Shown: positions 1 to 7,824 of the stretch, piece by piece
Layout of the letters: each line of letters opens with the position of its first letter
Position numbering within the stretch: the first letter of the stretch is position 1
Source of the DNA: Clostridiales bacterium
GTDB lineage: Bacteria > Bacillota > Clostridia > Oscillospirales > Butyricicoccaceae
Assembly: GCA_019421385.1 (NCBI GenBank)
Contig: JAHZFK010000021.1
Location: 1 to 51,509 of the forward strand
Length of the DNA: 51,509 bases
Direction of reading: 5' to 3'
Notes under the pieces: generated by a model
What the model was told of the DNA's origin: nothing
What the model saw: the letters and a program-made list of their open reading frames with translations, nothing else
Database searches by the model: none
Program-made: the position numbers and the translations under genes

Positions 1-48
1 TGGTTGGCTTTCTCCTGCAGAGTTCTCTGTCCAATATGTTTGACAAAC

Positions 49-606
49 CTACATCTCCTCGGTCTTTTTCTTTTTAGGACGCTTCTTATACCGATCCTCC
101 TCGGAAAAGATGCAGCCGCAATACTTTTGCATATACAGCCCCAACTCACGCGCCTTATCCTGTCCTTCGCGGAATCGCGGGGAAAAATCGCGGTGCAGAT
201 ACGAAACACCATACTTTTCGGCCGCGCGCTCAGCGACTTCGCGCATCAGTGCATGATTTTGATATGGGCTGACAAACAGCGTCGAAGTAAACTGGTCAAA
301 GCCATGTTCCGCAGCATACCGTGCGGTTTCTTCGAACCGCAGCGTATAGCAGAACGTACAGCGATTATCGAAATTCGGGTATACGCCTTCGATAAAACGA
401 CGCAAGCCGTACTCATTTTCAATCTCTAACTTAAGGTCAATGCTTTTAGCGTATTCTACTAGCGTGTTCTTGCGCATCTTATATTCTGTAAACGGATGGA
501 TGTTCGGATTATACCAGAATCCCACCGGCTCGATGCCCTCCTGCCGCAGCGTGTCGATGCAGGCAATGGAACACGGCGCACAGCAGATATGCAGCAGCGT
601 TTTCAT
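49..606 (-). CDS. queH: Epoxyqueuosine reductase QueH
   Basis: Reduces epoxyqueuosine to queuosine in the anticodon wobble base of tRNA (the non-cobalamin alternative to QueG), in the cytoplasm. The 185-residue protein has the family's cysteine pattern: C8-C9-x-x-C12 in HICCAPCS, C83 and C86 in CTFC, and C163-G-C165 near the C-terminus, known to hold an Fe-S cluster and a second metal. The tail after residue 172 is Lys-rich. I chose the ATG at 606, which lies about 9 bases after GGAGAG; a TTG one codon upstream (609) is possible but less likely. It is divergent from the aminotransferase gene and shares a promoter region with it. Identification is strong. Confidence 0.93.
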   Translation of the reverse strand: MKTLLHICCAPCSIACIDTLRQEGIEPVGFWYNPNIHPFTEYKMRKNTLVEYAKSIDLKLEIENEYGLRRFIEGVYPNFDNRCTFCYTLRFEETARYAAEHGFDQFTSTLFVSPYQNHALMREVAERAAEKYGVSYLHRDFSPRFREGQDKARELGLYMQKYCGCIFSEEDRYKKRPKKKKTEEM

Positions 607-630
607 CAAAAATCACTCTCCTGATTTGTT

Positions 631-681
631 ATTTTATCACATTTCCCTGCTCTTGCAAAGCCCGGTTGAAACCGTTATACT
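631..681. promoter_or_regulatory. Divergent sigma-A promoters sharing one palindromic -35 hexamer
   Basis: TTGCAA at 653-658 is its own reverse complement. Rightward it is followed by a 17-base spacer and TATACT (676-681), driving the aminotransferase. Leftward it is followed by a 16-base spacer and TAAAAT (636-631 on the minus strand), driving queH. The geometry is seen directly; activity is inferred. Confidence 0.65.
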
Positions 682-717
682 GAAACCAGGCTATAGAGAT
701 AAGGAGGCATCCACCTT

Positions 718-1563
718 ATGAAGGATATTGCATATTATAACGGTACGATCGGCCCGATCGACGAGGTCAAAGCTCCCATCACCGACCGCGGTTTCTACTT
801 CGGTGACGGCGTATATGACGCAGCCATGGTGCGCAACAAGAAAATCTTTGCGCTTTTCGACCATCTTGACCGCTTTTACAACAGTCTGAAGCTGCTGCGC
901 ATTGATCCGCCGATGGAGCGCGACGCACTTGCGGCTGTGCTGAACGATCTGGTCAGCCGTCTGGATTCGGACGATCCGCACATGCTCTACTGGCAGTCGA
1001 CCCGTGCGGTCGCACACCGCATGCACGCCTTCCCCAAGGACGCAAAGTCAAGCTTGATGGCGTTTTCCGAGCCATGCGGACTTGACCGGCACGATAAGCC
1101 CTACAAGCTCATCACGGTTGAAGATACGCGTTTTTTCCACTGCAACATCAAAACGCTCAACCTGATCCCCAACTGTATGGCGATGCAGCGTGCGGTAGAA
1201 GCAGGCTGCGACGAAGTCGTTTTTCATCGCGGCGACCGCGTGACCGAGGGCGCACATTCCGGCCTTGCGATTCTGAAAGACGGTGTGTTCTGCACGCCTC
1301 CGGCAGACGAACTCATCCTGCCCAGCATCACACGAATGCACTTTTTGCAGCTGTGTGAAAAGCTTGGTATCCCATCGCGCATTGCACCATTCACCGTAGA
1401 TGAACTCATGCAGGCCGATGAAATCATGATCCTGTCCACCGGCTCGCACTGCATCTCGGTCAGCCATGTGGACGAAAAACCGGTCGGCGGCAAAGCCACT
1501 GCCCTGCTGGATCGGTTGCAGCAGGCCTACCAAGACTGGTTCATGCGAGAAACCGCGAAATAA
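718..1563 (+). CDS. dat: D-amino-acid aminotransferase (class IV PLP fold)
   Basis: Transfers amino groups between D-amino acids and 2-oxo acids, typically supplying D-glutamate or D-alanine for peptidoglycan. The 281-residue length is typical. K145 in the stretch NIKTLNLIPN fits the PLP-binding lysine (K145 in the Bacillus enzyme), and the RGFYFGDGVYDA and LPSITR motifs are class IV hallmarks. The start is the ATG at 718, about 10 bases after AAGGAGG. A related branched-chain or 4-amino-4-deoxychorismate lyase activity cannot be excluded by sequence reading, but the match to D-amino-acid enzymes is better. The flavoprotein gene follows after 16 bases and is probably cotranscribed. Confidence 0.88.
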   Translation: MKDIAYYNGTIGPIDEVKAPITDRGFYFGDGVYDAAMVRNKKIFALFDHLDRFYNSLKLLRIDPPMERDALAAVLNDLVSRLDSDDPHMLYWQSTRAVAHRMHAFPKDAKSSLMAFSEPCGLDRHDKPYKLITVEDTRFFHCNIKTLNLIPNCMAMQRAVEAGCDEVVFHRGDRVTEGAHSGLAILKDGVFCTPPADELILPSITRMHFLQLCEKLGIPSRIAPFTVDELMQADEIMILSTGSHCISVSHVDEKPVGGKATALLDRLQQAYQDWFMRETAK

Positions 1564-1579
1564 CGAAAGGAACTAAGCC

Positions 1580-2440
1580 ATGCCATCTATTCTTATCATC
1601 GGCGGCGGTCCTGCCGGACTCAGTGCCGCTATTTATGCCGCACGTGCCGGCATCCAGACCATCGTTGCCTACAAAGACGGCGGTGCACTGGAAAAGACCG
1701 ATAAAATCGAAAACTATTTTGGCTTTGTCGATGTCGTTTCCGGTCCCGAGCTGCTTGCGCGCGGACGCGCACAGGCGGAACGTTTGGGCGCACAGCTGAT
1801 CCAGACCGAGGTCACCGGTGTGGAATACGCGGAAAAGGGTTTTACCGTCAAAACGACCCAAGGCGTATTTCCGGCGGACGCGGTCATTCTCGCCACCGGC
1901 GCGCCGCGCGCCACACCCCCTATCCCGGGTGTACGCGAATTGGAAGGGCGAGGCGTCAGCTACTGCGCGATTTGCGACGCATTTTTCTACCGCGGCAAGG
2001 CCGTCTCGGTGTTGGGCGAAGGTGAATACGCACTCGAAGAAGCACGCACCTTGCTGCCGGTCGCGGCGTCGGTCACGCTGCTGACGAGCGGCGCTCCCAC
2101 ACCCAGCGAGCTGCCGGAAGGACTGCTTGTGGATACCCGTTCGGTCGCGGCGGTTGAAGGCGAGGATAAGGTCGCGCGCGTGACGTTTGAATCCGGCGAC
2201 CCGCTTGCCGTCGACGGCGTGTTTATCGCCTACGGCACGGCGGGCAGCAGCGATTTTGCCCGCAAACTGGGCGCACAATTGGACGGGAACAAAATTCAGG
2301 CCGCCGAAGATGGCGCAACCGCCGTTCCCGGCCTGTTTGCCGCAGGAGACTGTACCGGCGGGCTGCTGCAGGTGGCCAAAGCCGTCTCGGACGGCGCGCA
2401 GGCTGCGCTGAGCGCCATCAAATTTGTCCGCAAAGCGTAA
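1580..2440 (+). CDS. Thioredoxin reductase-like flavoprotein lacking the NADPH arginine motif
   Basis: A two-Rossmann-domain FAD disulfide oxidoreductase of the TrxB fold, 286 residues, somewhat shorter than usual TrxB (about 310). The FAD site is seen at G8-G-G-P-A-G13 and at GDCTGG from residue 257. The redox-active CxxC is C129-A-I-C132. The second nucleotide-binding glycine motif survives as GEGEYA (146-151), but the HRRxxxRA segment that binds the NADPH 2'-phosphate in ordinary TrxB is absent and the region after it is shortened. It may therefore use another donor, such as ferredoxin as in clostridial FFTR enzymes (inference). It faces trxA across a shared terminator, which suggests thioredoxin as partner. 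Confidence 0.82.
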   Translation: MPSILIIGGGPAGLSAAIYAARAGIQTIVAYKDGGALEKTDKIENYFGFVDVVSGPELLARGRAQAERLGAQLIQTEVTGVEYAEKGFTVKTTQGVFPADAVILATGAPRATPPIPGVRELEGRGVSYCAICDAFFYRGKAVSVLGEGEYALEEARTLLPVAASVTLLTSGAPTPSELPEGLLVDTRSVAAVEGEDKVARVTFESGDPLAVDGVFIAYGTAGSSDFARKLGAQLDGNKIQAAEDGATAVPGLFAAGDCTGGLLQVAKAVSDGAQAALSAIKFVRKA

Positions 2441-2453
2441 GATATCAAAAAAT

Positions 2454-2485
2454 AACGGAAGCGAAAAACGCTTCCGTTTTTTTAT
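2454..2485. terminator. Bidirectional rho-independent terminator
   Basis: A 10-bp stem (aacggaagcg / cgcttccgtt) with a short A-rich loop is followed by a T run on the plus strand and preceded by A-rich sequence for the minus strand. It separates the converging flavoprotein and thioredoxin genes. Confidence 0.85.
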
Positions 2486-2491
2486 TTTGCC

Positions 2492-2797
2492 TTACAGCAG
2501 CGCGAGGATGTTCTCCTTGGGCATAGCACCGACCGCCTTATTGACGATCTGGCCATTCTTCATCACGACCAGCGTCGGAATACTCATTACACCAAACTGC
2601 TGCGCCAGTTCGCCCTGCTCGTCGACATTGATTTTGCCAACCTTGATATCGGTACGTTCTTCCGCGATCTCATCCACGACCGGCGAAACCATACGGCAGG
2701 GGCCGCACCAGCTTGCCCAGAAGTCGAGCAGCACCGGCTGATCTGCATTCAGCACTTCATTTGCAAAATTTTCTTTGGTAATCGTTAAAACTGCCAT
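2492..2797 (-). CDS. trxA: Thioredoxin
   Basis: Small cytoplasmic dithiol protein, 101 residues, the standard thioredoxin length. The active site W30-C31-G-P-C34 lies in FWASWCGPC and the cis-proline is in SIPTLVV. The ATG at 2797 has AGGAG about 9 bases upstream; the frame stays open further upstream, but that part is not thioredoxin-like. A TATAAT at 2913-2918 (minus strand) may be its -10 box, giving a leader of about 110 bases; its -35 is weak. It is convergent with the TrxB-like flavoprotein, its likely reductant. Confidence 0.95.
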   Translation of the reverse strand: MAVLTITKENFANEVLNADQPVLLDFWASWCGPCRMVSPVVDEIAEERTDIKVGKINVDEQGELAQQFGVMSIPTLVVMKNGQIVNKAVGAMPKENILALL

Positions 2798-2943
2798 ATT
2801 TCGACACTCCTTTTTATCTAGTTCCTCCGCACGCATTGACATATATTTGCCGAGAACTGCGCACAGCACTCTCCGGACGCATTTTCTGTCAAACATACAC
2901 CGGATTACTCTTATTATAACAGGTTTCCGCAAAAAGAAAACCT

Positions 2944-3327
2944 TTATTTTGCCTGCTGCATGGCTTTGTGTTCTTCTGCCAGCTCCTCATAGAGCTGATG
3001 AAACAGCCAACCCAGATTGGTTTCGGTCACAATCGCTTTATAAGGTATGGAAACACCGCTTTTTTTCATCTCCCGCAGCAAAATTTCCAGCCGCTTATCG
3101 GTAAAGCCATCCAACACCAGCACCGGCTCCGCCAGTGAAGGCGCTTCCGGATTTTCGCGCGCGTCATACCCTTTGCGGCCCAGCAGACAGCCAATCGTCT
3201 GCCCCACCACCTCGGACGAAACATTTTTGATACGCACACCCATGCGCACCAGAATGGATTTGAGCAGCGCGCCCTGCGCCCCACCCTCCGGTTCATAAAA
3301 CAGCACGGTTTCTCGAGATACCGCCAT
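2944..3327 (-). CDS. DUF3783-like conserved protein
   Basis: A 127-residue cytoplasmic protein without signal peptide or membrane segment. It begins by describing a phosphopeptide-free alpha/beta fold (LFYEPEGG...LLKSILVRMGVRIKNV), with a central stretch PVLVLDGFTDKRLEILLREM and an acidic/basic C-terminal helix. This layout resembles the clostridial DUF3783 family, whose role is unknown to me. The start at 3327 is set by AGGAGG 6-7 bases upstream; the in-frame extension to 3387 has no such site. It lies downstream of the LysR gene on the same strand with a 78-base gap. Confidence 0.6.
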   Translation of the reverse strand: MAVSRETVLFYEPEGGAQGALLKSILVRMGVRIKNVSSEVVGQTIGCLLGRKGYDARENPEAPSLAEPVLVLDGFTDKRLEILLREMKKSGVSIPYKAIVTETNLGWLFHQLYEELAEEHKAMQQAK

Positions 3328-3405
3328 GGTAGGTTCCTCCTCTGCTTTTCTTTTGATTATTTCCGGCCGATGACTTCTCATCAGCATCCATCGTCATGGC
3401 TCCAA

Positions 3406-4305
3406 TCACTGATAATGCCGCAGCGTCTCACGATAGGATTTGACGATGTCATGCAGCACATCCATCTGTGTAAAATCGCTTTGGTACGCGATGTTGATCT
3501 CGCGCACCATGCTGAGATTCTCGACCGGCAACACAACGATTTTTTTCTTTTTCAGCTCATCCAAACATACGCTTTTCGGCAGAATAGACACGCCCAAATC
3601 GCGCCGAATCAAGTCCTTGATGGTCGCAATGTTATCCAATTCCAAAATCACATTGAATTCGCTCAGACTCATGTTGTTGCTTTCCAGATGCGCCGTGAAT
3701 AGATTGCGTGTACCCGAGTTTGGCAAGCGCAGGATCATGCGCTCCTTTTTGAGTTCGGATAGCGTAATCATGCCGCGCTTTGCGTAAGGGTGGTTGACCG
3801 ACACCGCAAGCACCAGATAGTCGGTATCCATCAGCAGGTAACGGATGCCCGGATCAGCGATACGCCCCTCCACAATGGCCAGATCAATTTCATATGCCTT
3901 GAGTTTGCTATAAAGATTTTTTATAGTGCCTGTAATCATTTTAATCATAATATGATCGTTTTGCTCACCATAATTCGCTAACGCCTCTGCGATGGGATTG
4001 CTTTCCGCTGTGTGCGTTACGCCGATGGTCAGATGGGAAACCAGCTTTTTGCTGTCCCGCAGATCCTGTCGCAAGCTTCGATATAGTCCCTGCATTTTCT
4101 TTGCGCATTTGATGACTTCTTCGCCTTCACGCGTCAAAACGACCTTTCCATTGCGCCGATCGAAAATCGTAACATGCAATTCCTGCTCCAACGCCTTGAT
4201 GTGATGGCTGACTGCAGGCTGGGTAATCGACAGTTTTCTGGCGGCCGCCATGAAACTTCCGCACTCGTAAACTTGCAAAAGAGAATAGATCTTGGGATCA
4301 AGCAT
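3406..4305 (-). CDS. LysR-family transcriptional regulator
   Basis: 299 residues, the typical LysR length. The N-terminal winged helix-turn-helix (about 1-60) contains the family sequence FMAAARKLSITQPAVSHHIKALE, and the rest is a type 2 periplasmic-binding-like effector domain from about residue 90. It is divergently transcribed from the MgtC-family gene across a 204-base AT-rich gap, the classical layout for a LysR regulator acting on its neighbour. The effector is not deducible. Confidence 0.9.
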   Translation of the reverse strand: MLDPKIYSLLQVYECGSFMAAARKLSITQPAVSHHIKALEQELHVTIFDRRNGKVVLTREGEEVIKCAKKMQGLYRSLRQDLRDSKKLVSHLTIGVTHTAESNPIAEALANYGEQNDHIMIKMITGTIKNLYSKLKAYEIDLAIVEGRIADPGIRYLLMDTDYLVLAVSVNHPYAKRGMITLSELKKERMILRLPNSGTRNLFTAHLESNNMSLSEFNVILELDNIATIKDLIRRDLGVSILPKSVCLDELKKKKIVVLPVENLSMVREINIAYQSDFTQMDVLHDIVKSYRETLRHYQ

Positions 4306-4509
4306 CGCGGCCTCCTATAACAAAATATTATATAGATGCAATAGAATTCTAATTTTACATTATAATCATTCTTGCATATAATTACTATACAAAATCCGAC
4401 ACAAAAAATCAAGAGGAACGGAAGCGATCCTATCATCACCAAAATACGCCCTTCCTCTGCTTTCTGCACACAATTACATGCAATATCTTAGATAAGGAGC
4501 TACATACCA
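4306..4509. promoter_or_regulatory. AT-rich divergent lysR/mgtC control region
   Basis: This 204-base gap is much more AT-rich than its flanks and contains several TATAAT/TATACA-like elements (for example around 4328-4333 and 4362-4392) and TTGCAT repeats. I cannot assign a single clear promoter or a LysR T-N11-A site with confidence. A good AAGGAGC site precedes the MgtC gene. Confidence 0.4.
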
Positions 4510-5235
4510 ATGACACTGACCGCATACCTCAACAGCCAATTCTCCGCCCTACAGGAACTGGACTTCTTCATCCGCATTCTGGTCGCCTGCCTGTGCGGCG
4601 CCTGCATCGGCTTTGAACGGAGTCGCCGTCTCAAAGAAGCGGGTATCCGCACGCATGTGATCGTCTGCTGTGCTGCCGCGCTGCTGATGATTGTATCCAA
4701 ATACGGCTTTGCCGACCTGACGAGCGCTACCGGTGAGGTATTCAACGGCACACGCGGCGCCGATCCCGCCCGTGTTGCCGCACAGGTGGTCAGCGGCATC
4801 AGCTTTTTGGGCGCGGGCGTCATTTTTAAGCACGGCAACACAATCAAAGGCTTGACGACCGCCGCCGGCATCTGGGCCACCGCAGGAATCGGTCTGGCCA
4901 TCGGCTCCGGTATGTTCGTTGTCGGCATCTTCACCACGCTCGTTGTGGCAGTGCTTCAAATCTTCATGCATCATATCGTCATCAACGAGGAACCTATTCA
5001 AACCAGCCATCTGCAATTTATCGTTACCGGCAGCGGTGAATTTCCAACCCGCTTTGCCGATTTTATTGCCGAACATAAAATCCAGCTTCTGCAAAGCACT
5101 GTCACCCGTAAAGATGATGGCAACACCTGCTATGATGTAGTCTTGCGCGCCTCGCACGACGCGATGATGCGAGGCATGAAGTATCTCCTCGAAGATCATG
5201 AGGTATCCAGTGTCAATTGTTTACCGGAAGCATGA
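4510..5235 (+). CDS. MgtC/SapB-family membrane protein
   Basis: Inner-membrane protein of 241 residues. The N-terminal half has about four hydrophobic helices (about 20-145) with the family signature around RRLKEAGIRTHVIVCCAAAL and GISFLGAGVIFK, where the conserved polar residues sit. The C-terminal part (about 160-241) is a soluble ACT-like domain. MgtC proteins are linked to growth at low magnesium and to modulation of ATP synthase or transporters, but direct magnesium transport is not established. The divergent LysR regulator is the obvious candidate controller. Confidence 0.87.
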   Translation: MTLTAYLNSQFSALQELDFFIRILVACLCGACIGFERSRRLKEAGIRTHVIVCCAAALLMIVSKYGFADLTSATGEVFNGTRGADPARVAAQVVSGISFLGAGVIFKHGNTIKGLTTAAGIWATAGIGLAIGSGMFVVGIFTTLVVAVLQIFMHHIVINEEPIQTSHLQFIVTGSGEFPTRFADFIAEHKIQLLQSTVTRKDDGNTCYDVVLRASHDAMMRGMKYLLEDHEVSSVNCLPEA

Positions 5236-5259
5236 CCGACACACAGTCCGTATAAATAC

Positions 5260-5297
5260 AACCGGTCGGCAGCAAACGCTGCCGACCGGTTATTTTT
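5260..5297. terminator. Bidirectional terminator
   Basis: A perfect 14-bp stem (aaccggtcggcagc / gctgccgaccggtt) with loop AAAC is followed by ATTTTTC. It lies between the converging MgtC and EAL genes. Confidence 0.9.
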
Positions 5298-5306
5298 CTC
5301 TTTGCA

Positions 5307-7580
5307 TTAGGTGCTTTTTTTACTCAAATACATCTGCTGAAACTCTGCGGCCGGAATCGGCTTGCTGTAGTAGTAGCCCTGCCCAAAATCGCAGGAAAGT
5401 TCTTTGAGCATCTGCTCACTATCTGCTGTTTCAACGCCTTCCGCAACGATGTCCATATTCATATTTTTGGACATCGTAATGATTGCGGCCAGAATCTTTC
5501 TGTGATTGCCCTCTTTGTTCTGCTTTGCCTGCACCATAAAGGAACGATCCAGCTTGAGTTCGTCAATATGAAGCGAACCGAGGGTATTGAGGGAAGAGTA
5601 GCCGGTTCCAAAGTCATCCATCGAAATACGGAACCCATAACTATGCAGCTCCGCCATAGACTGCTTGACCAGCTCCACATCCTCCAGCGTCAGTCCTTCC
5701 AGAATCTCCAGCGTAATCCAGCTGGGAGAAACCTCATACTTTGCTGCAATTTCCCGCAGCCTCTGGGGATATCCGACCTGATGGAACAGCAATCTGGTTT
5801 GGTTGACCGAAATCGGAACCAATGGGAGACCTTCATCCAGCCATGTTCTGATTTGTCGGCAAGCCTGCTCAACCATATAATAATCCAGTTGCACGCAGAA
5901 GCCGTTGTGTTCAAAGAGCGGGATGAACTGGTCGGGGAAAAAGGTCTGGATGCCATTGGTGATCCAGCGCACCAGCGCCTCAGCGCCCCCCAGAGTGCCA
6001 TCCTTCAAACAAATTTTGGGCTGTAGGAACAGCTTGAACGCACCATCTTCCAGTGCCTGCTCCATGTGATTTTCGATGTAAGTCTGTAATTTTTCCTGTT
6101 TATGAAGCTGGGCATCATAAAACGAAATGGTGGTGCGCTGTCCCTGCTTAGCTTCTGCCAAAGCCATCATCACATGGCTCATCAGTTCTTCCTGCGGGTC
6201 ATCTCCGGTACATCCTTCGCTGGAAGCACATCCGCAGTAAAGGTACAGCGGGTAATTGGGGTGCATGGTGTCTGCCGTCTGACTCATCTGGGTAAACAAG
6301 GGCTGCAAGCGGCGCTCGACCGCTTCCTCCCCCAACTCTTGCAGGCAGAGCAGAAATCGATCTGCCGTATCACGGCACAAGAACTCGCCGTCACGAATAT
6401 CTCCTTGCAGAATCCTGCACATATGCTGCAACAGCTCATCGGAGTCTGAAGTGCCAAACAATTCGTTGCGGAATTTGAACTTCCGAATGTTGATCGCCAC
6501 CACAGTGCATGGCTCTTCCTGCTCTAATTGCTCTCCCAACAGCTGGATAAACTTATTTTTGTTATAAGCGCCTGTCAGTCTGTCATGATAAGCAATGTTG
6601 GATAAGCTGCTGCGGTATTTTTGAAGCAGCCATAGGGCTACCAGCATAAAGCATACAGAAACCAGCGCAAACAGGACTACGACCGTGTACGCAAGGCTTG
6701 CAATATCGCTTACGGAGTTGCTGATCCCGTGGTCTGTATCGGTAATAACAATGCTTGCCCCCGGGAAAATGTCCATAGGCAGAACGCAGCTATAATACTC
6801 GCCTCCATCATAATCAAACTGGAAAAAGCTCGTATCCGCACTTGATAAGGCTGCTTCGTACTGCGCTTTGATATCCTCATTGATATAAGGTGAATCAAAC
6901 AGATTATAAAATCCGTTCGTGCGATAGGTTCTGGTGGAAGCCACTACGTTACCGTTTTCGTAAATGATCGCAGCAGTACCTGACGAACTAACAGCCTTAA
7001 TAGAAGACAAAACTTCCCCATATACGTCGCCGTCTACGGTCGAGACAAGCACCCCGCAAATTTGCCCGTTCGCGTAAACCGGCGTTGCGCTTGCGAGGAC
7101 TTTGCTGCGCAAGTGGGTGTCATAAAATGCCTGCGAATAAGCACTGGTGCCCGACCAAGCCCGTGCCACCACATCCTGCAATTCTTGCGGAAGTTTGGAC
7201 AAGGAAACCTCTACAACGCCTTCTGCTTCCGGAGAAATGCGGAATCCGCTGCCATCCTCTTCAAAATATCCCAAACGCACAAACTGAGAGGCATTATTTT
7301 CCTCCTGCAATCCCATCAGCAAGGTCTGGGCATCCTGTTCCGGGTGATCCTTCAGCATACCGGCCATGGCTTGCAAAGTCAACATATCCGCATCCAGCTT
7401 GAAATAGAAAGAATTCTCATACTGAATGGCCTGCTCTTCGAGCCTGTCGTGGATGGAAGTCAGATATAACTCACCCACTTCATGGGATATATAGCGCAAT
7501 ACCCCAAAAATGGCAATACACATTACCAAGAAGATAATAATCAGCCTGCGTAATCGTGCATGAATCTTTTTTTCACCCAT
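5307..7580 (-). CDS. Membrane c-di-GMP phosphodiesterase (dCACHE-like sensor, degenerate GGDEF, intact EAL)
   Basis: 757 residues. A transmembrane helix (about 13-30) and a second (about 300-325) bracket an extracytoplasmic PAS/CACHE-like sensor. The GGDEF-type domain that follows has lost its active site: RDTADRF stands where GGDEF is expected, so cyclase activity is unlikely. The EAL domain (about 505-750) keeps EALVRW, the NQT asparagine, the EILEG glutamate, DDFGTGYSS and the EGVE loop, consistent with an active phosphodiesterase that hydrolyses c-di-GMP in response to an external ligand. It is monocistronic between a terminator and its own promoter. The dead GGDEF domain may bind GTP as a regulator, a known pattern in this family. 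Confidence 0.9.
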   Translation of the reverse strand: MGEKKIHARLRRLIIIFLVMCIAIFGVLRYISHEVGELYLTSIHDRLEEQAIQYENSFYFKLDADMLTLQAMAGMLKDHPEQDAQTLLMGLQEENNASQFVRLGYFEEDGSGFRISPEAEGVVEVSLSKLPQELQDVVARAWSGTSAYSQAFYDTHLRSKVLASATPVYANGQICGVLVSTVDGDVYGEVLSSIKAVSSSGTAAIIYENGNVVASTRTYRTNGFYNLFDSPYINEDIKAQYEAALSSADTSFFQFDYDGGEYYSCVLPMDIFPGASIVITDTDHGISNSVSDIASLAYTVVVLFALVSVCFMLVALWLLQKYRSSLSNIAYHDRLTGAYNKNKFIQLLGEQLEQEEPCTVVAINIRKFKFRNELFGTSDSDELLQHMCRILQGDIRDGEFLCRDTADRFLLCLQELGEEAVERRLQPLFTQMSQTADTMHPNYPLYLYCGCASSEGCTGDDPQEELMSHVMMALAEAKQGQRTTISFYDAQLHKQEKLQTYIENHMEQALEDGAFKLFLQPKICLKDGTLGGAEALVRWITNGIQTFFPDQFIPLFEHNGFCVQLDYYMVEQACRQIRTWLDEGLPLVPISVNQTRLLFHQVGYPQRLREIAAKYEVSPSWITLEILEGLTLEDVELVKQSMAELHSYGFRISMDDFGTGYSSLNTLGSLHIDELKLDRSFMVQAKQNKEGNHRKILAAIITMSKNMNMDIVAEGVETADSEQMLKELSCDFGQGYYYSKPIPAAEFQQMYLSKKST

Positions 7581-7721
7581 AAAATCATCTGCCTATCTGT
7601 TTGGAATAGTTGCTTCGACGTGTGCATGCCTCCAAAACGAATGAAATAAGGATCAAAAGATATCCTCTGATTTGGCAGACTAGGGTTTTCTCCCAGATCA
7701 AGATTTCTTTTTATTAGTATA
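7581..7721 (-). promoter_or_regulatory. Promoter and leader of the EAL gene
   Basis: TATACT (7721-7716, minus strand) is a good -10 box; the hexamer 17 bases upstream is TATAAA, a weak -35. The resulting leader of about 125 bases contains GGGAGAAAACCC and a TCTGCC...GGCAGA pair, the second arm lying at the weak ribosome binding region. I do not see the conserved core of a known c-di-GMP riboswitch. The rest of the gap to 7824 is AT-rich with nothing else recognised. Confidence 0.45.
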
Positions 7722-7824
7722 GCATAAAAAAACAGAATTTTATATACAAATTAAGAAAATATATATTTTTTTGTAAATCTTTGGCGACTTCTCAAATTCG
7801 GACATATTCTTTCAGATCGATTTC

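Noticed and set aside
7581..7710. c-di-GMP riboswitch before the EAL gene
   Set aside because: Neither the GEMM-I core nor the type II pseudoknot elements are recognisable.
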